From contig JADNRY010000012.1 in NCBI GenBank assembly GCA_015501585.1, forward strand, positions 124,001 through 188,000: DNA of 64,000 nucleotides, read 5' to 3'. The stretch comes from Rhodocollybia butyracea (lineage: Eukaryota > Basidiomycota > Agaricomycetes > Agaricales > Omphalotaceae). The notes beneath the pieces were generated by a model, which worked only from the letters and a program-made list of their open reading frames with translations, was not told the DNA's origin and did no database searches. Each line of letters starts with the position of its first letter. Position 1 is the stretch's first letter. Position numbers and translations under genes: made by a program. Below are positions 48,166-58,315 of the stretch, piece by piece.

Positions 48166-50193
48166 TCAGTAGCCGTAGCCAAATACGATACCAAAGAGAT
48201 CTCTCCAACTTCGCCGAACAGTGAGCGTCGTGCCACCACCGTATTCGGAAATGAGCCACTCGAGGTATCTCTCGTCCATTGAACTGAAAGGTCCTAGTTC
48301 AAACGCCAAGATACTCTTTGGTGTAAGCTGTATCGTGCCATTTGATCGCTCGGGGGGAGGTGGAAGTAGCGATTCCAGAGTTGACAACTGGAACAATGTA
48401 TGAGCATGGAAGGTCTGGAGTAGTGCTGATGTTGTTCGAAGCTGCGCGTCGTCGCGTTCCGGGGTATCGATTATACTTGTCTCTGGTTGGTTGTCTCCCA
48501 CATCGGTTATTGAGTTCTGAGGTGTCTTATTACTCCCAGATGCCTTTCCTGTGCCCAAGGACATCCCACTTGTCTTCTTCATTGGGTTGTTTATCGATGA
48601 AGACGCTACTGGTCTCCCCTCAATTCCAGCTCCAAGGTTTCGCATTTGGCCCCCTTCAGAGCTCCCAACCATTGTATTCATAGTCAGGTCATCGTCTCCT
48701 TCAAGTCTGACTGAACCCCAGTTCTCAGCGCCATTAGAAGTGGAGTATGACTGTATTGAATTGCCTCTCCACGAACCCATCCAAAGACCAGCGCAAACAA
48801 GACACACATCCTCATATACACGCCACACGTCGGTCCAAGCAGTGATTAGCTGGAATTTCTGGTCAGCCATATCAGACCCGCCTGTCGTGCAGCAGGATAA
48901 ATTTGAAGAATGATAACTGGACGAATCGAGACTAAGAATGCGGTCTAATTCGTTCCACTGTAATGACAGAATGTAAGCCATGAGTTTTAGGTCAAAGGAA
49001 ACCTCATTTACCAATTTTACATCACTCCAAGTAAATCGGATGGTAGAAAGACAATGCGTAGGACTCCTTGAACTTGATGCCTGCTGTGCAGGTATCGGTA
49101 GAGATGAATAGAACGTGGGCCGCGTCGCCTTGTCTGGTGTCGAGGTAGTCAGATCTATCAGAAGATCGTAGTAGGACGGTCGCTCTAGAAATATCGCATC
49201 TGTCGTGCAGGCGATCCACCCTCTTCCCGTTTTACCCACTGCCTCTAGCCTGTCAACATCGCTCAACGTAATCATGCCGAGAACGCTAATTCCTTCCTTG
49301 CTCTTTCCAGACAAACGGTTAGAACCAGTCTCAACCTGTTGTTCGTAGCAAAAGTCGGCAGCTACGTGGCAGAATATGCAAGCAGCTTCGACGGGGGGAA
49401 GGGTATATATTAGAATGCGTTTCCTGCCGATAACGTGCTTGTACAAAGTGAGGGTGGATGGTCCAGTATCCGCAACAGATGAGGAAGATGCAACGTTGGA
49501 TTTAATGGGTCCCGGTTTTCCTAACAAAAATTGTAGAGGAGACATATTATGCTCAGACCGAAATGCTCACCCCGTCCAGCTCATGGCTCCACCCAGACCA
49601 GGTGCCTGCACCTCCAAGGTCTGTAGATTCCATTTTATGCTCATCAAAGTATTCTCTCGTAGCCTCCCAGTCGGTCTCAGAAGGCTGCAGCGTATCTGTA
49701 AGTTCCATTCTCGCATAAAGCATTACCATGAGATTCTTGAGAGCAGCCACATGTCGCCAAGGCTTTGGTCTTGGTGATTTAGCAAGCAGAACACCCAAGG
49801 AAGAAAGCCGAAAGCCCCTATGGCCTTGCTCTGTTGACTTGACCCGCCGGAATGCGCAGACCCCTTGGTGGCCGTCTTTCGAAAAGTAGCTGAGAAAAGC
49901 AGTTCAGTCACATAATTTGAAAAGTCGAATTTGATTCACATAATATCCTGTTCTACGAGATGTAGACCACTAGGCAAAGCGTTGAATTCTAGGTTGTCAA
50001 GGTTGACATCTAGATGATATGTGAAGAAAATCCATGTAGCAATAAACACTGGAAAGGTACCTTCGCTAGATTTCAGTGACCAGTCTATGACATTTCCTCT
50101 TGTTGGGTGGAACGAAGCATGAAAGATTGCCACTAGGGAAAGTTAGGAAGAACATTTTCAACGCCATGACATCAACGGACCTAAGTCGTTCAT
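48166..50193 (-). CDS. DUF4484/LCHN-like (DENN-related) protein
   Basis: Large conserved fungal protein of the DUF4484/LCHN group, distantly related to DENN-domain Rab regulators; a membrane-traffic role is inference. Exon 1 codes MNDLV only, spliced by a 46-nt intron (branch CTAAC) to AIFHASFHPTRGNVIDWSLK, then LEFNALPSGLHLVEQDI and SKDGHQGVCAFRRV. The middle has LYKHVIGRKRILIYTLPPVE; the DUF4484 end has AGLWMGSWRGNS, NGAENWGSVRLEGDDD, LAFELGPFSSMDERYLEWL and VRRSWRDLFGIVFGYGY. One base is missing at the CC of 49463-49464: LHLPHLLRIL and GPSTLTLYKHV are in different frames with no intron signal between. About 640 residues. The start codon lies 61 bases from prefoldin subunit 5 on the other strand. 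Confidence 0.84.
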
Positions 50194-50254
50194 CAGGGTT
50201 TCGTTCAAGTGTGTCACGTCACGCTGCTACTTTTCACCTTCGCTTTTTGCCACC
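50194..50254. promoter_or_regulatory. very short bidirectional promoter (61 nt)
   Basis: The start codons of the DUF4484 gene (-) and prefoldin 5 (+) are only 61 bases apart, so the transcripts must either share this segment as leader or start within each other's leader. It has a pyrimidine-rich part (TTTTCACCTTCGCTTTTTGC) before the prefoldin ATG and no TATA box. Confidence 0.65.
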
Positions 50255-50856
50255 ATGGCCCAGCAGCAAATCAGTCTCAGCGATTTGGATATAAATCAGC
50301 TTGGGGAAATCAAGAAACAGTTTGAAGAGGTACTGTCTGTTTTCTTGTTCATAGATCTGAACCTCACGATCTATAGGAACTGAACCATCTCACAAATTCT
50401 TTTGCGCAATTAAAACAAGCTCAAGCGAAATTCAAGGCGTGTATCGAAAACGTAGCAGAGATAAAACCTCAAAATAAAAGCATGTCCTGTGCACTCTCCA
50501 TCTTGAATTCTGCTGATCTCTTTGTAGACAACACTATTCTTGTTCCTTTAACAAACTCGTTGTACGTTCCTGGAAAGCTCAGTGATACGGAGCACGTATT
50601 GGTAGACGTGGGCACGGGTTATTTTGTTCAAAAGGCAAGTGTATACAATGCCTACTTGCCAACTAGATGAATGCTTATTCTGCTTCAGACGCGTCCACAG
50701 GCAACGAAATACTATCAGGCCAAAGTCGATTATCTCCAGAAGAACCTCGAGACACTAGAGGACACGGTACAGAAGAAACGGGATAACATGAGTGCTGTCG
50801 TTAATGTAATTCAAGTGAAACTACAGGAGCAGACCAAAAATGCAGCCAAGGCTTGA
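50255..50856 (+). CDS. GIM5: prefoldin subunit 5 (Gim5/PFDN5)
   Basis: Alpha-class subunit of the hexameric prefoldin chaperone that hands actin and tubulin to CCT in the cytosol. Two coiled-coil helices flank a beta hairpin: MAQQQISLSDLDINQLGEIK and FAQLKQAQAKFKACIENVAE, then ILVPLTNSLYVPGKLSD with VLVDVGTGYFVQK, then ATKYYQAKVDYLQKNLETLE. The ATG is in a strong context (CACCATGGCC). Three introns; the second (50480-50527, GCATGT donor) and third (50635-50688, GCAAGT donor) are both GC-AG. The second is 48 nt, in frame and free of stops, so retaining it would insert 16 residues between PQNK and NNTILVPL. About 150 residues when fully spliced, the usual family length. Confidence 0.93.
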
Positions 50857-51049
50857 ACAACAACTTTTTTTTTCAAATTTTTCAGTGCGCGCCGAGGAAA
50901 TTGACAATACTTGGGCGCTTCTTCTCGCAACCCCTAGTTATTTAAAGCGCCTACCAATCGCGTATATCTCGCGTCGTCTAGAGGTGGGATTTATGAGGGT
51001 TAAAAGATGGTTGTTTCTTTTTCAATGAACTCAGAATCTCTCAATTTCC

Positions 51050-52460
51050 ATGGATCTCATAAAACGTCTCTGCTGTCCGCATACTCCCCGCCGAAAATCG
51101 GTTCTCGAACCAACTAGAGGGGGATTAGACAGTACCGAAGTTACTTCAGTCCGATTGCCTATTGAGCTTGTAGAGCTCATCATAGATAACCTTCGAGGAG
51201 ATAGAGTATCCCTCTCCAGGTGTTCCATCATCTGCAAATCCTGGTTCCCCCGTAGCAGAGCTAGAATATTGTCCTTTGCTATCAGCATCACCCGAGAGAA
51301 AGCAGAACAGATGTACATCCTCCTCCAGTGCTCGCACACCACGCTACCCGCCTCATTATTCACTTTTTCAATGGATATACCAGATGAACGACGATGGCCC
51401 GAGCTGTTCTTCAAGAACCTGCTCAAATGGAAAATCGTCACAAAGGAAATCCGCATTCATGTTTCTGCCACTCGGTTTATGACACTCAGACCCGTGTTGG
51501 AGACAGCTATCTGTGATTCCGTTCAGACGCTGCGACTAATGGTGATACGTTATTCCGATGAACCTGACAGATTTGACGATGAACCCATTGATCTTGTGGA
51601 GGAGGCGGGAGGGTGGCCGATTGTGAGTGGTGCTATCAGTAGACTTATTGCAAGCTGTTCGGGAAACCTTTTGAACCTGTACCTATCGGTTCCTAACCAT
51701 TATCAGTATCTCGACTCTCACCTGTGTAGACATCAGCAACCAGACGCACAGCTACGTATCCACACTTTGCGCATCTCTAACGGTGGTCCTGATGAGGTCC
51801 TCCCGATCTTGCTCTCTTCTGGAGTGGATACCACAAGTATTTTAGACCTTCGTTTTCCACTGGCTCCCTATCTTGACCATGACGGACACATTCAACAACA
51901 TTCATTGCAGAAGCTGCTTGGTAGCAACTTGGCAGGATTCAAAAATATAGAAAAACTTTCTCTTGATATACCCGACTATTACAGTGATCCGGTCTGTGAG
52001 TATTGTACACTGGTGGATAGACAAGCCCGCCTACTGACATTCATGTATGTTAGTACACTTGGATGTTCTTCACTTGAATAGTTTGCCAAACCTCCGCTCC
52101 CTACACCTGTTCCTTACCGTGTATGGAACTTACATCGGCCGTTCCAAAACTCTCCAGATCCAGCCTCTCCACCTTAAACCCGTTGTAACAATGCTTGTAG
52201 ACCTACTGTCCTGCGCGCACTCGTCGACACTTTTACACCTAGTTATCTACCACCAACCCTATTCTTCTAAATTCATCTGGGACAGTAGTGCAGAGAGCGT
52301 CACGCCCGATTTGCTTCGGTTGGACGGACTACTGAATGACGGTCGTTTTCCTAATCTTACCAATATCATGCTCCGAAGTCCAGGACTGGCACCACTATTT
52401 CCCATTAGTAACGGAAAAGGGTTGTTGACTGAGTTTTTCTCAGACGATGAAGCAATATAA
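51050..52460 (+). CDS. F-box protein of the large basidiomycete family
   Basis: A 450-residue protein with an N-terminal F-box-like segment (VRLPIELVELIIDNL, then CSIICKSWFPRSR, residues about 35-70) followed by leucine-rich, repeat-like sequence (LHLDVLHLNSLPNLRSLHLF). F-box proteins bring targets to SCF ubiquitin ligases through Skp1. The gene has one intron, 51996-52053 (GTGAGT donor, CTGAC branch point, TTAG acceptor); with it the apparent end of the first open frame at 52081 is bypassed and DPV joins LHLDV. Start MDLIKRLCCPHTPRRK. Target unknown. Such genes are numerous and fast-evolving in agaricomycetes. Confidence 0.72.
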
Positions 52461-52633
52461 TTCCTCTTGTACCTCGAATATTTAGCTCCGAAATACAATT
52501 AGCGCTGGACCTTGGTCCCATGCGGATTCTCATCGGTACGATCATGAAGTTGTTAGCGGGGTGTACTAGGATTTTGGACTGCTTACGAACCTGGTTAGTG
52601 AGACCGCCTCCTTTCTAACTTAGGGGTTCTCCC

Positions 52634-52640
52634 TATAAAA
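52634..52640 (+). promoter_or_regulatory. TATA box of AKR3
   Basis: TATAAAA ending 40 nt before the AKR3 ATG at 52680. Confidence 0.6.
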
Positions 52641-52679
52641 ACGTCAGTTCTTTTTTTCGAACCGACTCAACACTCGAGT

Positions 52680-54188
52680 ATGTCTTTTATGCAACCTGCT
52701 CCCGAACCCGCATCCAAGCTTGGTGTTTACCGAGTACTCTCCCCACGCGCTGGGGTAAGAGTCTCGCCCATATGCCTTGGAGCGATGAGTATCGGTGATT
52801 CTCAGTGGAAATCGGTATGCATAAATCTCCCCCGATTCGATAACTAGGCCCTGCTGACTGTTGTTGTTGTTGTTGTTGTTCAGTTCATGGGGTCGATGGA
52901 CAAGGAATCCAGCTTCAAGCTCCTCGATGCATACTATAACATGGGAGGCAACTTCATTGATACAGCCAATAATTATCAAGACGAGACCTCGGAGAAAATC
53001 ACTGGGGAGTGGATGGAGAAGCGAGGAAACCGCGATGAAATTGTTCTTGCTACAAAAGTAGCTCAGCCCTTCTATGTCTGTTGATAAGTTGGTCTAATGC
53101 TTCGGCTCATAGTACACAACCAACTTCAAAAACGCCAACGATTCTTCAGTCAAGCAGCGTGTCAACTATACAGGGAATAATGCCAAATCTCTGCATCTCA
53201 GTGTAGAGGCGAGTTTGAAAAAATTGCGCACCAACTATATCGATATCCTATACCTGCATTGGTGGGACTTTGATACCAGTGTGGAAGAGGTAATGGATAG
53301 CTTGCATCATCTGGTCGCATCGGGCAAAGTGATCTATCTCGTATGTGGCTTTTCTGATATAACAACCTCGTGAATCGACCTTTCTGTCCATGTTTAGGGC
53401 ATCTCCGATTCTCCAGCCTGGATTGTCGCGCAAGCAAACCAGTACGCCAAAGACCACGGAAAGACGCCGTTCGTGGTTTATCAAGGCAAATGGAATGTCA
53501 TGGACCGCTCCTTCGAACGAGATATCATTCCTATGGCCCGCCAACTGGGTAAGTACTACTGCCCTTCTGTGGCTGGACCATATCACCAATATCTGTCTGT
53601 AGGACTAGCACTGGCTCCTTGGGCTGTCCTTGCTGGAGGTAAATTGCGAACAGATGAGGAAGAAGAACGGCGCCGCGCTACCGGTGAACTTGGACGTACC
53701 TGGGCTGGTTTCGGCGGTTGGGAACGTACGGAAGATGAAACTAAAATGAGTCGTGCGCTAGGGAAAGTTGCAAGGGATATCGGAGCAAACAGTATCTCTG
53801 CGGGTATGTTAATCGATCTATTTCTCAGTCACAATCAAGTACATCTGACGGCTTTCCATAGTTGCGATTGCCTACGTGATGCAGAAAACTCCATACGTAT
53901 TCCCTATCATCGGAGGGAGGAAGGTAGAAAACCTCGTAGAGAACCTTGAAGCGTTGAACATCTCTCTTACCGATGAACATATCAAAGAGCTGGAGAGTGT
54001 TCTTCCCTTTGACGTCGGTTTTCCATCTGATTTCATTGTGAGTTTGAGCTACTCTTAACTTATGATTTTACCATGCAGTGACACTGATCAACTCATCACA
54101 ACAGGGAGATGGATCTTCACCCCACTTCTTGTTGGCGGCGACAGCCAAAATGCAGAGACTTCCATACCCAAAGGCGCTTCGGCCTTAG
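52680..54188 (+). CDS. aldo-keto reductase 3 (aryl-alcohol dehydrogenase, AAD type)
   Basis: Intact paralogue of AKR2, about 385 residues: reduces aromatic aldehydes with NADPH. Start [35 protein letters not shown] continuous across the site broken in AKR2; Asp/Tyr in [11 protein letters not shown] (52950); Lys in VLATK (53055); His in YLHWWDFD (53260); [20 protein letters not shown] (53610); [12 protein letters not shown] (53905); end YPKALRP. Six introns. Intron 1 (52815-52883) ends in a run of TTG units that directly forms the acceptor. A TATA box lies 40-46 nt upstream. It stands apart from the other AAO/AKR genes, 10 kb to the right of AKR2, separated by housekeeping genes. Confidence 0.93.
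52859..52880 (+). repeat. TTG microsatellite at an intron 3' splice site
   Basis: Seven units of TTG-type repeat fill the space right before CAG of AKR3 intron 1, replacing the usual pyrimidine tract. Length changes here would vary the tract without touching the reading frame. Confidence 0.8.
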
Positions 54189-54412
54189 GTGGATAGAGAT
54201 ATGACCTGTGACTGGCTAGCTCTCGTCTGGTAACTGGAACGAAGAAGAGGCTGCACGTCCAGCGTCCAGTATATAACGACGAAGACTTCGAGAGCTTCTA
54301 TGTTTCAAAAGCGTTCGTCGAGGGAATTCTTCGGAGGGAAGCATATATTAATATTATACAGCATTTCTTCTTACCCATATGAGGGAAACGAGCATACAGA
54401 GAGTGACAGTCA
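54189..54412. other. convergent intergenic region AKR3-OPT2
   Basis: 224 bases between two converging stop codons. Nothing beyond the 3' UTRs was recognised. Confidence 0.5.
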
Positions 54413-57400
54413 TTATAAATCTGGCGGCGGTGCGCACCTATCTGCTGAGAGACTAAAATCATTACCCCACCAATTGGGGAAAAATACCGTTGGCCCTGCG
54501 GCACCGAATATCTAAGGGTAAGTGTTTCAATAGCCAGGCTAAAGGAAAAAGAATGGGTGTCACTCACGGCCAAGTTGAGAATAAAGGAAATAACTTGTGT
54601 ACCACCATCAAGAGCTGGTATCCCGGAATTTCAGATAAGCAAACAAGATATCAACCAAAGTGTACACTTACCGCTAGGGGGAGGGGGGAAGGGAGGACAA
54701 AAAATGAGCATGATCATCGTCAAAGTTGTCTTGCTAGATGGCTCACCCGGCAATGATGTAATTATCTACAAATGATGTGGATGAGTTTCGAATGCGACAC
54801 CCAAAATTCGAGACATACACTTCGTAAACCACCTTGGGTACTTCCTCCGAACCCACCATTGCGACATTATACCCAGGAAAGTAGATGTATTTACAGATGA
54901 GTTGATTCCGACTGATCAAGGCATGCATTAGCCACTATCACAGTAACGACGCCAGGTAGCAAGTATTCACCCGACAAGAAGCAAGAGTATTGCATAACAA
55001 TGCCTGTGTTGAAGTTCGCCAAAAACTGGTTCTTCGGGAACTTGCGGTGAAGGAAATAATGGGGAATAGGCATAAGAGCACCGAGAGCGAGTGCAACTGG
55101 AACCATATAGTAGGTTTTTCCAGGACTAAACATTTCCCGACCCAAGGCTCCCCAGGCGATTGCGTTCGAGTTGAAGGACTGCGCGTTTTGGCCAGACCAG
55201 AGACGCGTTCCGGCTATAGTGAGTAACGCCGCACGTTGGTTTCTCACGATAGACAGCTCCATGACATAGTTCAAAAGAGCACCCTGTTGCCATATTAGAT
55301 GATTTTGAGTTTCCCATCGATATGAGTAAACTGAACGTACGACAACACAACCAAGAATCTGAACGAGGAAATTGATTTTCGGTGGGATCTGTTTCAATGC
55401 GGATTAGCAGACGACGCTCTGTTGAAATTTCAAGACCCGTCACCTTGATATACTGCCCGAGCTTCAAGTCGCCCAAAAGCAAGATACCCTGTACGGTGGG
55501 CTGACTTCCATAAAGCGCAGCATACATATTTGCAACTAAGAACAAGTTTTAGAAAGGGTAACGCTTAAGTATTGACACCTACTTGGATCTCCGGGAACCA
55601 TGTATGAAGCAATCCTATATGAGAAAATAATAAGTTGGTAGAGCCAAAGTGGTGATGTTCTATGGAACGCACATGGAGTAGAATCCATCCAACTGAGTAC
55701 TAAACTGCGCGAATCCAAGGATGGCGGATGTAGTACAATAGGCCATTGTCTAGCGGAGACTCAGAAGTAAGTTAACAGCCCCAGAAGAAAAATAGGAGAT
55801 GGTTGCGTACAAATACCAAGGAGATGATTAAGATCTATGAGTGAGATACCGTCAGCAGAACAGTATTGTAGCGAAGTGAAGCGTACAGACCACTGTAAGT
55901 TGCCACCAGGTGAAGTGGGAATCGCCAGTGTAATCAGTAGCCTGTTAATATCAGAGAGGGTAAATTTATCGCCTGATCATTAATAAACCAATATGACCTG
56001 TGCCATAGCATATGCAGCCACCAGTAATGCAACGAACCACCACCGGGGTACTTTTTCGTATCTATTTAGAAACTCAATTACCCGTTAAGTTAGGATGACA
56101 GACGATCTTGAACCAACCTCTTCATCACGATATAGTGCTCGTCATGAACAATTGTGACTGTCTTGTTCCACGGATTGAGAGCTCGCACAAACGGCTTCAA
56201 CTGTTCACGATAGAACAGACAGACATGACAAGTGTAGCACCCATTGCAAGATTAGCGGTAATAAAGTATAGAGCATTCGAAGCAGCAAAGTACGCCGGCT
56301 TTACAAGTCCAAATCAGTGAAAACATCCGAATGCAGAACACAGAGGACCTACTCCGATTGCTTCGAATTTGGCTTGATCAAATTTATTGTTCGTCAAAAT
56401 TGCGCTCTGGTTGTATTGATTACCTATCAGATATTGATTATATTGATTAAAGAGAGAGTTGAGTTTAAGAGAAAGGGAGACAAACCGTTGATGTCGAAAA
56501 TTGCTTGAGACATGAAAGGGAATCGACGTCCCTGCCAAATATTGCCGTAATACATCGCGCTCATAAGGCAATACTGCAAAAGGATGTGAGTACCTCGCTC
56601 TTTCCAGTAGTAATGATCTGAGCAGTCACCGTTAAGCAAATACCAATATTCTGGTTCAACTGAGTCCTAAAGTCCAAAAATTAAACAACAAGTACAGTCT
56701 TATGTATACTAGCAAAATCATACCAGAGGGGAGTGTAAAGGCAGGCGGATCCGATGAGATTCCAATCGAAACAGAAGGCAAAGAGCTATCAGAGTGTTCA
56801 ATGTCTAAGCCTAAGGAAAGTAATAACGACGACCTACCCCCATGCCTTCGTTGTTACTCGCCCCACCAAAGACGCTTTGAATTAGAATTAGAATCAGTCA
56901 GAAGTCGATACATCAAAGCGTTCCCTTACTTGCGGAAGACCTCCGACGTATTATCTGCTAGACAAAAGATGCTGAAACCAGTCATCAGAGGGAATATCCA
57001 TTGGGGAATGATCTCGTAGCAGAAAATGGTGGTGAATACAAGCCAGAAAAGCTTCGTCCGTTTGCTTGACAAACCACCATCGAAGTGGAGCCTGAGCACT
57101 TTTAGATAAGCTGTTCGCCGGATAACAAACACAAGGACGTACGCCTGAAACAAATTAGCAGGGCTAATGGCCGTGGGCCAGAAGGTAATCGAGGGATAAA
57201 CTAGTGCCTCTGTCAAAAATCCGGCAAAGCTGTAACCTGCAAAACGAATGGCCCATCAGATGTGAAGCAGGAACTGTGATAGATCGAGCAACCTATTAAC
57301 TGTGAACCAAGGAGTGTGAATATAGCGATTCCAGGGTTTAAGTTGTTGTTGCTGGAAATATATTTAGGAACTGTTTTTTGAATAAGAAATTTCATCTGAC

Positions 57401-58315
57401 TAGTAAAGGTTTTGGACAGAGATGACTTGAATAGCTGTCGCAGAAGAACTCGCCGTCGACGCCATGATTAAAGCGGAACCTATGGGATTAGTTCACGTTG
57501 GGACCAAGTGTACATGTGAGAAGCATACAGTGCTCCTTGATGTTGAACGGCCCAGGATTGATATGCCACCAAAACCCACGGGAAGGGAGGACCTTTTCCC
57601 AAGCTTTTCCGAAAAAGTATAGCATGATAAGAAGGAAACCTGTAATACGTTTATTCAGCCCTCGGCCCACACGATAGAAAAAGTAAGAAGGTTCACCCTG
57701 TGACACAAGGAGAGTTTGAGGCTTAAAATAGTAGAGTTGAGCCAAAACCGATCTATGAGTGGGGGGGCCAGGTTGTAGGGGAAGTTCCATATGAGTACTA
57801 ATTTACGCACCCGAAAGCGGAAAAGCCGAGTCCGAGAAAGAGCATACGGAAGGTGAGAACAGGGAGCTCGTAATCATCTCTAGTAGTTCGACATTAATAT
57901 CAACCCCTGGCAACGAAGAGCATAAAGTGGTCTCACCGAGTACTCAAGACTTGACATCGTAAGTAATGTTAGATTTCGAGAAAGAATGCGTGTCAGGCCC
58001 CACTATACCTTTGATAGCGATATCGTGCGCGTTCCGGACGAAGTACTCCTCGTCATCTGCGGTGCCGGCAGCGAGGCGAGCCTACGCAGAAGCGGCATTA
58101 ATCGTTCAAGCTTGTAGAAATAACGCAGCAAAGCGTACCTCGAGGTCCTCAACTTCCTTTAAGCGCAGCTGCTCTGATTCATTATCTGCTGGAACAGAGT
58201 CTGCAGTTTCCACATAGCCTAGTTTCTCATCGCTAGAGGTCTGAACATCCTTTTTCTCGACGTCATCGATGGAGGCGCTGTCTTGTCGTGCAGGAACTTC
58301 CTGTGTGCTTGTCAT
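54413..58315 (-). CDS. OPT family oligopeptide transporter 2
   Basis: Second proton-coupled oligopeptide transporter, distinct from OPT1. Start MTSTQEVPARQDSASIDD leads to an acidic cytosolic tail and a degenerate OPT entry motif (VLSTRDDYELPVLTFRMLF). Then LAQLYYFKPQTLLVSQ, FWWHINPGPFNIKEH, ALHFDGGLSSKRTKLFWLVF, FDWNLIGSACLYTPLW, YYGNIWQGRRFPFMSQ, KLGQYIKIPPKINFL, GTRLWSGQNAQSFNSNAIAW and YFLHRKFPKNQFLANFNTG. The end is FFPNWWGND then CAPPPDL. More than 20 small introns. Near the end, IIAG and ALDGGTQV can only be joined in frame through a 2-nt exon (54672-54673). With that the whole frame is open and no base change is needed. Substrate unknown. Confidence 0.88.
54672..54673 (-). other. 2-nt micro-exon (CG) of OPT2
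   Basis: The upstream exon ends ATT GCC GG at 54747 with a GTGAGC donor, and the downstream exon begins CT CTT GAT GGT at 54614. Direct splicing gives GCC GGC TCT TGA, a stop. Between them lies CCCCCTAG-CG-GTAAGT: a strong pyrimidine-tract acceptor, two bases, and a consensus donor. Including CG gives GCC GGC GCT CTT GAT, which is AGALDGG, as expected for OPT proteins. The flanking introns are 73 nt (54674-54746) and 57 nt (54615-54671), normal for this window. Confidence 0.75.

Noticed and set aside
52030..52085. Frameshift splitting the F-box gene in two
   Set aside because: A clean 58-nt intron (GTGAGT, CTGAC, TTAG) joins the two open frames, so no error is needed.
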